This document shows, piece after piece, positions 1-8,000 of a DNA stretch of 64,000 nt (within the stretch, counting starts at the first letter, position 1; each line of letters starts with the position of its first letter). The position numbers and the translations under genes were made by a program. Source of the stretch: Phlebotomus papatasi (lineage: Eukaryota; Arthropoda; Insecta; Diptera; Psychodidae); the NCBI RefSeq assembly GCF_024763615.1, contig NW_026604396.1, positions 372,001 to 436,000 of the forward strand, read 5' to 3'. The notes beneath the pieces are model-generated. The model made no database searches. It was not told the origin of the DNA and saw nothing but the letters and a program-made list of their open reading frames with translations.

Positions 1-464
1 TTCAAGGATATATTTAATGTACCTCGTTCGTTAAAAGATTTTAGAAACAAGAACGACAAAAAATATTAAATTGGTAAAAAGAAAATAAAATTGGAAAATT
101 TACAGTATAATTTTAATTACTTCGTATTTTTGGTAACAAAATATTATCAACTTATAACATTTCACATACTACTTATTACACTTTTATTTCCTATACATTA
201 AATTTAAAACTTAATTATTTTTTCAAAAAATAACAAATTATCAAAAATTGAAATTATTAGAAGAAATTTCCTAGCAAGTAATAGTAGAGGAATTTTCAAG
301 AAGAAATTTAAAAAAAAAAATGCAAAATTACGAAATGAATTGAAGCTATAAATCTAAAGAAAACTTGAAGAAATCTTGAAATTACTTGATAAGAATGTCA
401 AAAGACTTTCCTGTCAAAATTCGAAGTCGAATATTCCTGCTGAGTACATTCTCCTGGACGATGC
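1..464. other. AT-rich spacer, no gene seen
   Basis: The stretch is strongly AT-rich, with many A and T runs and frequent stops in all frames. I see no convincing ORF, tRNA-like fold or mobile-element terminus. It ends just before the hairpin cluster that begins at 465. Confidence 0.6.
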
Positions 465-484
465 GAACTGATAACAGTCAGTTT
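465..484. other. Hairpin 0 of the structured cluster
   Basis: AACTGA (466-471) and TCAGTT (478-483) are perfect inverted complements around a 6-nt loop (472-477), with a possible G-T closing pair at 465/484. The 3' arm carries GTCAGT, the same string found in the three repeated hairpins downstream. I place it in the same cluster on proximity and this shared motif. A 6-bp stem alone could be chance. Confidence 0.4.
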
Positions 485-509
485 CAATCGGCATGATAAT
501 GTAAGAAAC

Positions 510-545
510 CGCCATTTGACGATTAAGTCAGTGTGAGAAATGGCG
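510..545. other. Hairpin 1, perfect 8-bp outer stem
   Basis: CGCCATTT (510-517) pairs perfectly with AAATGGCG (538-545). An inner GAC/GTC stem (518-520 with 527-529) closes a 6-nt loop. The 3' side between inner and outer stems holds the unpaired AGTGTGAG (530-537), giving an asymmetric bulge. Confidence 0.65.
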
Positions 546-556
546 TGTTAAAAAGC

Positions 557-594
557 CCCGTCATTTGACATTTAGTCAGTGTGGAAGTGACGGG
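557..594. other. Hairpin 2, 10-bp stem with compensatory change
   Basis: CCCGTCATTT (557-566) pairs with 585-594 through nine Watson-Crick pairs and one T-G wobble (564/587). Relative to hairpin 1 the third pair of the shared stem changed from C-G to T-A on both arms (561/590). The inner GAC/GTC stem (567-569 with 575-577) closes ATTTA, and the bulge AGTGTGG follows. Confidence 0.65.
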
Positions 595-608
595 ATAATA
601 TAGGGCAC

Positions 609-643
609 CGCCATTTGACTTTTAGTCAGTGTGTGAGGTGGCG
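609..643. other. Hairpin 3, 8-bp stem with two wobbles
   Basis: CGCCATTT (609-616) pairs with AGGTGGCG (636-643). Two T-A pairs of hairpin 1 are replaced by T-G wobbles (614/638 and 615/637), so pairing is preserved. The inner GAC/GTC stem (617-619 with 625-627) closes TTTTA, and the 3' bulge is AGTGTGTG. Confidence 0.65.
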
Positions 644-667
644 AGATAGTATAGTATCGTGTTGCCC

Positions 668-705
668 GAGGGCTACTATGGAGGTCAAAGGACATTCAGG
701 CCCTC
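668..705. other. Hairpin 4, GAGGGC/GCCCTC stem
   Basis: GAGGGC (668-673) is the exact inverted complement of GCCCTC (700-705). Inside lies a second small stem, GTC (684-686) with GAC (691-693), around a 4-nt loop. The outer-stem-plus-inner-GTC/GAC plan resembles the three repeats upstream although the sequence is unrelated. It may cap the cluster. An AT-rich run follows immediately. Confidence 0.45.
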
Positions 706-2631
706 ATTTTATATATATGTAATAGATATTTATAAACATAAATATATGCATATATATGCCTTAAAAAAACTAAGGAGGACAAAACGTGATATATGACACT
801 TTAAGTCTCGTATTGCGTTTTTCCAGAGTTTTCTGTGAGAATAAAAATACCTCACAGACAACAGACAACAAAATAAAAGTAGGAAATTGACAGATGATGA
901 CAGGAAACATTCATAATTTTTATAATGAAATTCTGAATTAGAAAATAAGAATTCACAGGACGCTCAATGAATCAAGTAATAGGGCTTCTAGCTCTATAAT
1001 GAAAGTGTCCGAATTCGGATGTCGATTACGTCACCAAGAATTCTCTGGCGTTAAAGGTATTCGAATTAAGCGGTCTTCAGACTAGAGGTTTAGCCCAATT
1101 CCCAAAGGTCTCAAGGCCTAAATAACGAACAATTGTATTGGTGTTTGAAAACCTAATAGGTCACTTATCTTTGTTAGTCCAATCCTCAGTTACATTTTTC
1201 CAAAAAGTCGTGAGTAATAAGAAATTAAACAGTTAAGCCATATATCTAAGCCTTAGGTCTGAAGCTCGTATTACATTCAGTGAACTCTACTGTACTTGAT
1301 TCTATAGGGTATGGGATTGGCAACCCCATATAAGAAAAGAACATTATTGCTTATTTTCAAAATGCTTTTGCGCAAAAGTCTGCACAGTAGAATCAGAAAC
1401 AGATTACAACGATAATCGTTAGTTTGTTTTTTCTTTACCACGATTGTTCTTGTAGAGTTACTCGAATATGTATTTCAGTAAAATTCGTAATCTGAAAATT
1501 ACACAGTTTTCAGTCAAATGTGTTCAAATTACGTAAATGTGTTTCAGTACACATGATTACATATTTCATGAAAAATTTGCAATGAAAGTCATGGTAAAAA
1601 GGGTGAACATTTTTTACTGTGTATAGTTCCTTTATGGAATATTGCGTTAGCATTATTATTATTATTATTTGTTTTTTTATCATTAAGAATCCACTACATA
1701 TTTAAAGAAGACATTACTAAAAGGTGAAATCACATTGCTCTAACTCAGATACAATACGCACAAGACAAATAAGAAAAGAAAATAATAACTACACTACGAA
1801 AACCTCGAAACTGAAAATGAATTACCATAGAAAAAAAATAAAATAAATCAAATATATATTTTAAAATATTTTAAAAGACATAAATAAAAACAATAATAAT
1901 ATTGTCTAGAAAAAAGTTTTACATAAAAAAAATCACAATAAAACGATGTATACTTTAATAGTATATATTTAAGAATGAGGATCATTCTTCCATAAGGGGG
2001 AAGGAGGTCCTCTGGGACCCTAACATATTGTAATGAAAACTTAATACAATTATTAATATCAGCATAATCAAAATCATTACGATAAAAACAATATTGATCT
2101 TTACAACCTTATTCAAAAAACTATTTGATTAAAATTATATCCAACAGAGATATATTTTAGATTTCAAAATTGAGTTAGCAGTTAATCACACACCAAGGCT
2201 CTTTAGAGTAGCCCTCTTAGTTTTGTCCAACAATCTCAACTCCACCCTTATAGAATTTAATAATTCAATAGTGAATTCAAAAAATTTAAAAACAGGTTAA
2301 ATACAATCATCCAAATTAGCTTAAGAATAAATTCATGTAAAACATATACCCAACCTCTAATGTTCACGCAGTCTATCAATATGTCTTGCAAAAGTTGATT
2401 AATACTTGCATTTTCAAAAATAAATAATGTAACTTAAAATATATTTGAACATAAAAACAGAATTAAAAAAAGGATATTCCAGAAAAAAAAAAAAACAAAT
2501 AATACTAAAAATTGTAAGCTAATCTTCTTTTCAAAAAACATTGTTAGTATTAAGAATATCACATTACCATTATGTAATCGACATTATTTCCTATCACCCC
2601 CATAAGCTTCCTTTTTCTCAGGGGAAAGGAA
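706..2631. other. AT-rich spacer between hairpin cluster and LTR
   Basis: No ORF of credible length or composition was found, and no tRNA or rRNA. Small items only: a 12-bp perfect palindrome around GAATTC (1008-1019); TATGGG/CCCATA arms (1310-1315 and 1325-1330); an ATT microsatellite near 1652; GGTCC-TCTG-GGACC just after 2000; and long A-runs near 1835-1935 and 2460-2495. A strong purine-rich AAGGAGG precedes a 34-codon GTG ORF at 786, which I treat as chance in a eukaryotic context. Confidence 0.55.
1652..1670. repeat. Short ATT microsatellite
   Basis: About six consecutive ATT triplets are followed by a T-rich run. This is a simple repeat typical of AT-rich eukaryotic intergenic DNA, with no function implied. 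Confidence 0.85.
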
Positions 2632-2632
2632 T

Positions 2633-2659
2633 GTTGTGACGCATTTTATGCATCACAAC
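2633..2659. other. Hairpin at LTR 5' tip
   Basis: Bases 2633-2644 and 2648-2659 form a stem of 11 pairs out of 12, with one C/A mismatch at 2640/2652 and a TTT loop. It sits directly at the proposed LTR terminus, where an integrase-recognised end would lie. Both arms contain the terminal TGTTGTGA-type sequence in inverted form. Confidence 0.55.
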
Positions 2660-2712
2660 TCGGTTTTCAAATATTCATGATCGCGCTGGTTCTTTCGTGA
2701 AATATCAAGAAG

Positions 2713-2732
2713 AGACATGATAGATCATGTCT
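2713..2732. other. Near-perfect palindrome in U3
   Basis: AGACATGAT (2713-2721) is the exact inverted complement of ATCATGTCT (2724-2732), separated by AG. It may be a dyad protein-binding site or a cruciform. It lies in the proposed U3 region upstream of the promoter, so a regulatory role is possible but unproven. Confidence 0.45.
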
Positions 2733-2842
2733 AGCGCCGCGAGAGTTTTCTATCCAATTATCCTTACGAAATTTATAGCCCAGAGACAAAGTAACATCTT
2801 AAGCCATTAGGCAGGTGTTCGTAAGATCACGATGGGCGAGAT

Positions 2843-3016
2843 ATGAGTGACCAAAAAGGGGATGCATTTGTTGGCTTAATTAAGCAAACAAAGGCATCCT
2901 CTATTCCTGGAAAACTCGTAAAGTGGGTGATCTATGGTGACAAGCTTTTAAGATTACTTTCTCTTCGAGAGGGTCGTAAAATAAGAGCTCGCGCCAAGAA
3001 AGCCATAAAATCCTGA
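2843..3016 (+). CDS. 57-codon basic small ORF inside the LTR (doubtful)
   Basis: An ATG at 2843 opens a frame of 57 codons ending in TGA at 3014-3016. The product would begin MSDQKGDAFVGLIKQ and end in a basic tail rich in Lys and Arg (residues about 43-57). A central stretch (about 22-40) is mixed hydrophobic and basic, with no clear membrane segment. Codon use looks more protein-like than the flanking DNA: there are few low-complexity runs. It lies in the proposed U3, upstream of the TATA box at 3281, so it would not be on a genomic transcript starting at 3316. It would be reached only by read-through or a separate promoter. I recognise no family. It may be a chance frame or a remnant. Confidence 0.2.
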   Translation: MSDQKGDAFVGLIKQTKASSIPGKLVKWVIYGDKLLRLLSLREGRKIRARAKKAIKS

Positions 3017-3166
3017 AAAGAAATAGGGACAAAGATAACAAAGATCAAAAAGGTGTGTGGTCCTCGGTCATCTCAATTAAGCATCCCCTTTCTTAAGGAT
3101 ATAGAAAGTGTTGGAGAAAACTCTAGAGATAGCGAAAGTGGATAGTTGGATATTTTTATAGGCACT

Positions 3167-3192
3167 TAACGATCGTCTCCAGACGATCGTTA
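3167..3192. other. 12-bp perfect stem with 2-nt spacer
   Basis: Bases 3167-3178 and 3181-3192 are exact inverted complements separated by CC. Each arm contains CGATCG, itself a palindrome, so three nested dyads lie within 26 bp. The site is about 90 bp upstream of the TATA box in the proposed U3. It could be an operator-like dyad or a cruciform. It is one of the strongest inverted repeats in the unique flank. Confidence 0.6.
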
Positions 3193-3280
3193 TCTAGAGG
3201 TTCGTCCTGAATCACTAATTGGACACCTTCCCACGGGAAATAATGTCGAATAGAATTAGGGTGCGAGTGGAGGATTTCAG

Positions 3281-3288
3281 TATAAAAA
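3281..3288 (+). promoter_or_regulatory. TATA box of the LTR promoter
   Basis: TATAAAAA stands about 35 nt upstream of the A of a TCAGT initiator-like site at 3314-3318. The spacing is slightly longer than the usual 25-31 nt, but the combination and the AATAAA about 50 nt downstream fit an LTR promoter. Confidence 0.5.
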
Positions 3289-3313
3289 GAGTAGCTAGAT
3301 TCAAGAGGTTGGT

Positions 3314-3318
3314 TCAGT
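3314..3318 (+). promoter_or_regulatory. Initiator-like TCAGT, likely start of R
   Basis: TCAGT matches the arthropod initiator consensus (TCAGT/TCAKTY). If used, transcription would start at A 3316, making U3 about 684 bp. The same TCAGT string recurs in the hairpin repeats at 510-643, which may be coincidence. Confidence 0.4.
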
Positions 3319-3333
3319 CACTGTGTAAACGTG

Positions 3334-3349
3334 GCCCATGCCATTGGGC
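3334..3349. other. Small hairpin in R
   Basis: GCCCA (3334-3338) pairs with TGGGC (3345-3349) around a 6-nt loop. It lies shortly upstream of AATAAA. In many LTRs a structured R assists polyadenylation; that role is inferred by analogy only. Confidence 0.35.
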
Positions 3350-3367
3350 AGTGTAATAATCTTCCTT

Positions 3368-3373
3368 AATAAA
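3368..3373 (+). terminator. AATAAA polyadenylation signal of the LTR
   Basis: AATAAA is followed within 20-40 nt by a GT/T-rich stretch (about 3395-3408), the usual downstream element. With the initiator at 3314 this defines a short R of roughly 70-80 nt and a U5 ending at 3415. Confidence 0.5.
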
Positions 3374-3415
3374 AAGTATAGAAACTCAAAAAAATAGTGT
3401 ATTTGTGAAACAACA

Positions 3416-3463
3416 TCAACTGGATCCAGAGGCAACAAGGTGGCCTCAATTGGGGTCACCACA
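3416..3463 (+). other. Leader after the LTR with possible primer-binding site
   Basis: Five bases after the LTR end comes TGGATCCAGAGGC (3421-3433). A TGG start a few bases after U5 is what a tRNA primer-binding site looks like, since tRNAs end in CCA. I could not assign a tRNA. The remaining ~30 bp is unique and stops abruptly where satellite sequence begins at 3464. Confidence 0.35.
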
Positions 3464-3643
3464 GGATCATGATGATTTTTGGTGGGAATTTTTCCAAGAA
3501 AAAAAATTCAACTAATGATATTAATTGATTGGTAGAATTATTTGAAGTATTCTAATGTGATTTTCATTGAGAAATTTTAAGAATTGCGGTTTCTAGAGCA
3601 GATTTTGGCATTTTTTAAAAATTAAAAAAAACTCCCAAGGGTG
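3464..3643 (+). repeat. First monomer (reference unit)
   Basis: This is a 180-bp reference unit. Segments in order: TCATGA-containing start with a T-tract; TTTTTCC and an A-run (about 23-46); a nearly invariant AT-rich core with TTCAACTAATG and TGATTTTCATTGAG (about 47-125); GCGGTTTCTAGAGCAG (about 126-141), which carries a TCTAGA palindrome and C/T variants; then T-run/A-run inverted symmetry and CTCCCAAGGG. It shows no edge decay although it is the outermost copy. Confidence 0.9.
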
Positions 3644-4320
3644 GGATCATGATGATTTTTGGTGGGAATTTTTCCAAGAAAAAAATTCAACTAATGATAT
3701 TAATTGATTGGTAGAATTATTTGAAGTATTCTAATGTGATTTTCATTGAGAAATTTTAAGAATTGCGGTTTCTAGAGCAGATTTTGACATTTTTAAAAAA
3801 TTAAAAAAAAAACTCCCAAGGGTGGGATCATGATGATTTTTGTGGGAATTTTTCCAAGAAAAAAATTCAACTAATGATATTAATTGATTGATAGAATTAT
3901 TTGAAGTATTCTAATGTGATTTTCATTGAGAAATTTTAAGAATTGCGGCTTCTAGAGCAGATTTTGGCATTTTTTAAAAATTAAAAAAAACTCCCAAGGG
4001 TGGGATCATGATGATTTTTGGTGGGAATTTTTCCAAGAAAAAAATTCAACTAATGATATTAATTGATTGGTAGAATTATTTGAAGTATTCTAATGTGATT
4101 TTCATTGAGAAATTTTAAGAATTGCGGTTTCTAGAGCAGATTTTGGCATTTTTAAAAAATTAAAAAAAACTCCCAAGGGTGGGATCATGATGAGTTTTGG
4201 TGGGAATTTTTCCAAGAAAAAAATTCAACTAATGATATTAATTGATTGGTAGAATTATTTGAAGTATTCTAATGTGATTTTCATTGAGAAATTTTAAGAA
4301 TTGCGGTTTCTAGAGCAGAT

Positions 4321-4410
4321 TTTAGCATATTTAAAAAAATAAAAAAAAACTCCCTAGTGTGGGATCATGATGATTTTTGTGGGAATTTTTCCAAGAAAAG
4401 AATTCAACTA
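4321..4410 (+). repeat. Diagnostic variant pair: TTAGCATATTT and AAAAGAATTC
   Basis: The junction of two adjacent units carries TTTAGCATATTT, CCCTAGTGTGGG and AAGAAAAGAATTC. The same linked set recurs near 20680-20755, 46830-46905, 48087-48175, 48266-48355 and 48983-49060. It therefore marks a monomer subtype that was amplified and dispersed along the array. The copies at 48087 and 48266 are adjacent units, 179 bp apart. Confidence 0.75.
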
Positions 4411-5099
4411 ATGATATTAATTGATTGGTAGAATTATTTGAAGTATTCTAATGTGATTTTCATTGAGAAATTTTAAGAATTGCGGTTTCTAGAGCAGATT
4501 TTGGCATTTTTAAAAAATTAAAAAAAAACTCCCAAGGGTGGGATCATGATGATTTTTGGTGGGAATTTTTCCACGAAAAAAATTCAACTAATGATATTAA
4601 TTGATTGGTAGAATTATTTGAAGTATTCTAATGTGATTTTCATTGAGAAATTTTAAGAATTGCGGTTTCTAGAGCAGATTTTGGCATTTTTAAAAAATTA
4701 AAAAAAAACTCCCAAGGGTGGGATCATGATGATTTTTGGTGGGAATTTTTCCAAGAAACAAATTCAACTAATGATATTAATTGATTGGTAGAATTATTTG
4801 AAGTATTCTAATGTGATTTTCATTGAGAAATTTTAAGAATTGCGGCTTCTAGAGCAGATTTTGGCATTTTTTAAAAATTAAAAAAAACTCCCAAGGGTGG
4901 GATCATGATGATTTTTGGTGGGAATTTTTCCAAGAAAAAAATTCAACTAATGATATTAATTGATTGGTAGAATTATTTGAAGTATTCTAATGTGATTTTC
5001 ATTGAGAAATTTTAAGAATTGCGGTTTCTAGAGCAGATTTTGGCATTTTCAAAAAATTAAAAAAAACTCCCAAGGGTGGGATCATGATGATTTTTGTGG

Positions 5100-8000
5100 G
5101 AATTTTTCCAAGAAAAAAATTCAACTAATGGTATTAATTGATTGGTAGAATTATTTGAAGTATTCTAATGTGATTTTCATTGAGAAATTTTAAGAATTGC
5201 GGTTTCTAGAGCAGATTTTGGCATTTTTAAAAAATTAAAAAAAAACTCCCAAGGGTGGGATCATGATGATTTTTGTGGGAATTTTTCCAAGAAAAAAATT
5301 CAACTAATGATATTAATTGATTGGTAGAATTATTTGAAGTATTCTAATGTGATTTTCATTGAGAAATTTTAAGAATTGCGGTTTCTAGAGCAGATTTTGG
5401 CATTTTTTAAAAATTAAAAAAAACTCCCAAGGGTGGGATCATGATGATTTTTGGTGGGAATTTTTCCAAGAAAAAAATTCAACTAATGATATTAATTGAT
5501 TGGTAGAATTATTTGAAGTATTCTAATGTGATTTTCATTGAGAAATTTTAAGAATTGCGGTTTCTAGAGCAGATTTTGGCATTTTTAAAAAATTAAAAAA
5601 AAACTCCCAAGGGTGGGATCATGATGATTTTTGGTGGGAATTTTTCCAAGAAAAAAAATTCAACTAATGATATTAATTGATTGGTAGAATTATTTGAAGT
5701 ATTCTAATGTGATTTTCATTGAGAAATTTTAAGAATTGCGGTTTCTAGAGCAGATTTTGGCATTTTTTAAAAATTAAAAAAAACTCCCAAGGGTGGGATC
5801 ATGATGATTTTTGGTGGGAATTTTTCCAAGAAAAAAATTCAACTAATGATATTAATTGATTGGTAGAATTATTTGAAGTATTCTAATGTGATTTTCATTG
5901 AGAAATTTTAAGAATTGCGGTTTCTAGAGCAGATTTTGGCATTTTTAAAAAATTAAAAAAAAAACTCCCAAGGGTGGGATCATGATGATTTTTGTGGGAA
6001 TTTTTCCAAGAAAAAAATTCAACTAATGATATTAATTGATTGATAGAATTATTTGAAGTATTCTAATGTGATTTTCATTGAGAAATTTTAAGAATTGCGG
6101 CTTCTAGAGCAGATTTTGGCATTTTTTAAAAATTAAAAAGAGCTCCCAAGGGTGGGATCATGATGATTTTTGGTGGGAATTTTTCCAAGAAAAAAATTCA
6201 ACTAATGATATTAATTGATTGGTAGAATTATTTGAAGTATTCTAATGTGATTTTCATTGAGAAATTTTAAGAATTGCGGTTTCTAGAGCAGATTTTGGCA
6301 TTTTTTAAAAATTAAAAAAAAATCCCAAGGGTGGGATCATGATGAGTTTTGGTGGGAATTTTTCCAAGAAAAAAATTCAACTAATGATATTAATTGATTG
6401 GTAGAATTATTTGAAGTATTCTAATGTGATTTTCATTGAGAAATTTTAAGAATTGCGGCTTCTAGAGCAGATTTTGGCATTTTTAAAAAATTAAAAAAAA
6501 ACTCTCAAGGGTGGGATCATGATGATTTTTGTGGGAATTTTTCCAAGAAAAAAATTCAACTAATGATATTAATTGATTGATAGAATTATTTGAAGTATTC
6601 TAATGTGATTTTCATTGAGAAATTTTAAGAATTGCGGTTTCTAGAGCAGATTTTGGCATTTTTAAAAAATTAAAAAAAAACTCCCAAGGGTGGGATCATG
6701 ATGATTTTTGTGGGAATTTTTCCAAGAAAATAATTTAACTAATGATATTAATTGATTGGTAGAATTATTTGAAGTATTCTAATGTGATTTTCATTGAGAA
6801 ATTTTAAGAATTGCGGTTTCTAGAGCAGATTTTGGCATTTTTAAAAAATTAAAAAAAAACTCCCAAGGGTGGGATCATGATGATTTTTGGTGGGAATTTT
6901 TCCAAGAAAAAAATTCAACTAATGATATTAATTGATTGGTAGAATTATTTGAAGTATTCTAATGTGATTTTCATTGAGAAATTTTAAGAATTGCGGCTTC
7001 TAGAGCAGATTTTGGCATTTTTAAAAAATTAAAAAAAAACTCCCAAGGGTGGGGTCATGATGATTTTTGGTGGGAATTTTTCCAAGAAAATAATTCAACT
7101 AATGATATTAATTGATTGGTAGAATTATTTGAAGTATTCTAATGTGATTTTCATTGAGAAATTTTAAGAATTGCGCTTTTTAGAGCAGATTTTGGCATTT
7201 TTAAAAAATTAAAAAAAACTCCCAAGGGTGGGATCATGATGATTTTTGGTGGGAATTTTTCCAAGAAAAAAATTCAACTAATGATATTAATTGATTGGTA
7301 GAATTATTTGAAGTATTCTAATGTGATTTTCATTGAGAAATTTTAAGAATTGCGGTTTTTAGAGCAGATTTTGGCATTTTTAAAAAATTAAAAAAAAACT
7401 CCCAAGAGTGGGATCATGATGAGTTTTGGTGGGAATTTTTCCAAGAAAAAAAATCAACTAATGATATTAATTGATTGGTAGAATTATTTGAAGTATTCTA
7501 ATGTGATTTTCATTGAGAAATTTTAAGAATCGCGGCTTCTAGAGCAGATTTGGGGACTTTTTAAAAATTAAAAAAAACTCCCAAGGGTGGGATCATGATG
7601 ATTTTTGGTGGGAATTTTTCCAAGAAAAAAATTCAACTAATGATATTAATTGATTGGTAGAATTATTTGAAGTATTCTAATGTGATTTTCATTGAGAAAT
7701 TTTAAGAATTGCGGTTTTTAGAGCAGATTTTGGCATTTTTAAAAAATTAAAAAACTCCCAAGGGTGGGATCATGATGATTTTTGTGGGAATTTTTCCAAG
7801 AAAATAATTCAACTAATGATATTAATTGATTGGTAGAATTATTTGAAGTATTCTAATGTGATTTTCATTGAGAAATTTTAAGAATCGCGGTTTCTAGAGC
7901 AGATTTTGGCATTTTTAAAAAATTAGAAAAAAACTCCCAAGGGTGGAATCATGATGATTTTTGGTGGGAATTTTTCCAAGAAAAAAATTCAACTAATGAT

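Larger units (their letters stand above)
510..643. repeat. Three-copy 49-50 bp tandem repeat of structured hairpins
   Basis: Three units start at 510, 559 and 609. Each has CGYCATTTGAC, a 5-6 nt loop, then GTCAGTGTG, then a 3' arm complementary to the unit's start. The outer stem is kept in every copy although its sequence differs: the third pair is C-G in units 1 and 3 and T-A in unit 2, and other changes are T-A to T-G wobbles. This pattern suggests selection on a fold in RNA or single-stranded DNA rather than simple repeat drift, though three copies give little statistical power. No known RNA family was recognised. Function unknown. Confidence 0.7.
2632..3415 (+). mobile_element. Probable LTR of an LTR retrotransposon (5' LTR)
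   Basis: The segment begins TGTTGT and ends ACAACA, a 6-bp terminal inverted repeat of the TG...CA type expected of an LTR. In order it holds a TATA box (3281), a TCAGT initiator-like site (3314), an AATAAA signal (3368) and a GT-rich tail before the end. That is the U3-R-U5 layout, and the 784 bp length is ordinary for an LTR. The base composition is less AT-rich than the surrounding DNA. No matching direct repeat flanks it: the bases before 2632 and after 3415 differ. It is therefore not an obvious solo LTR and reads better as a 5' LTR followed by a leader. Superfamily not determined; no gag or pol is present in the window. It could also be an unrelated element with similar ends. Confidence 0.6.

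Noticed and set aside
786..890. GTG-started 34-codon ORF preceded by AAGGAGG
   Set aside because: The spacing would suit a bacterial start, but everything around it is eukaryotic repeat DNA. The frame is short and the product shows no recognisable features.
1008..1019. 12-bp palindrome around GAATTC
   Set aside because: Perfect but isolated, with no partner or context. One or more such palindromes are expected by chance in 3 kb when weak ones are also counted.
1975..2025. Purine-rich stretch with GGTCC/GGACC arms as a mobile-element end
   Set aside because: No matching inverted terminus or target duplication was found in the flank.
2632..3415. Solo LTR with target-site duplication
   Set aside because: The bases before 2632 (AAGGAA) and after 3415 (TCAAC) do not match, and a TGG primer-like site follows. 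A 5' LTR with leader fits better.
1..3463. Telomeric repeats at the array edge
   Set aside because: No TTAGG, TTAGGG, TTTAGGG or TCAGG tandem runs are present.
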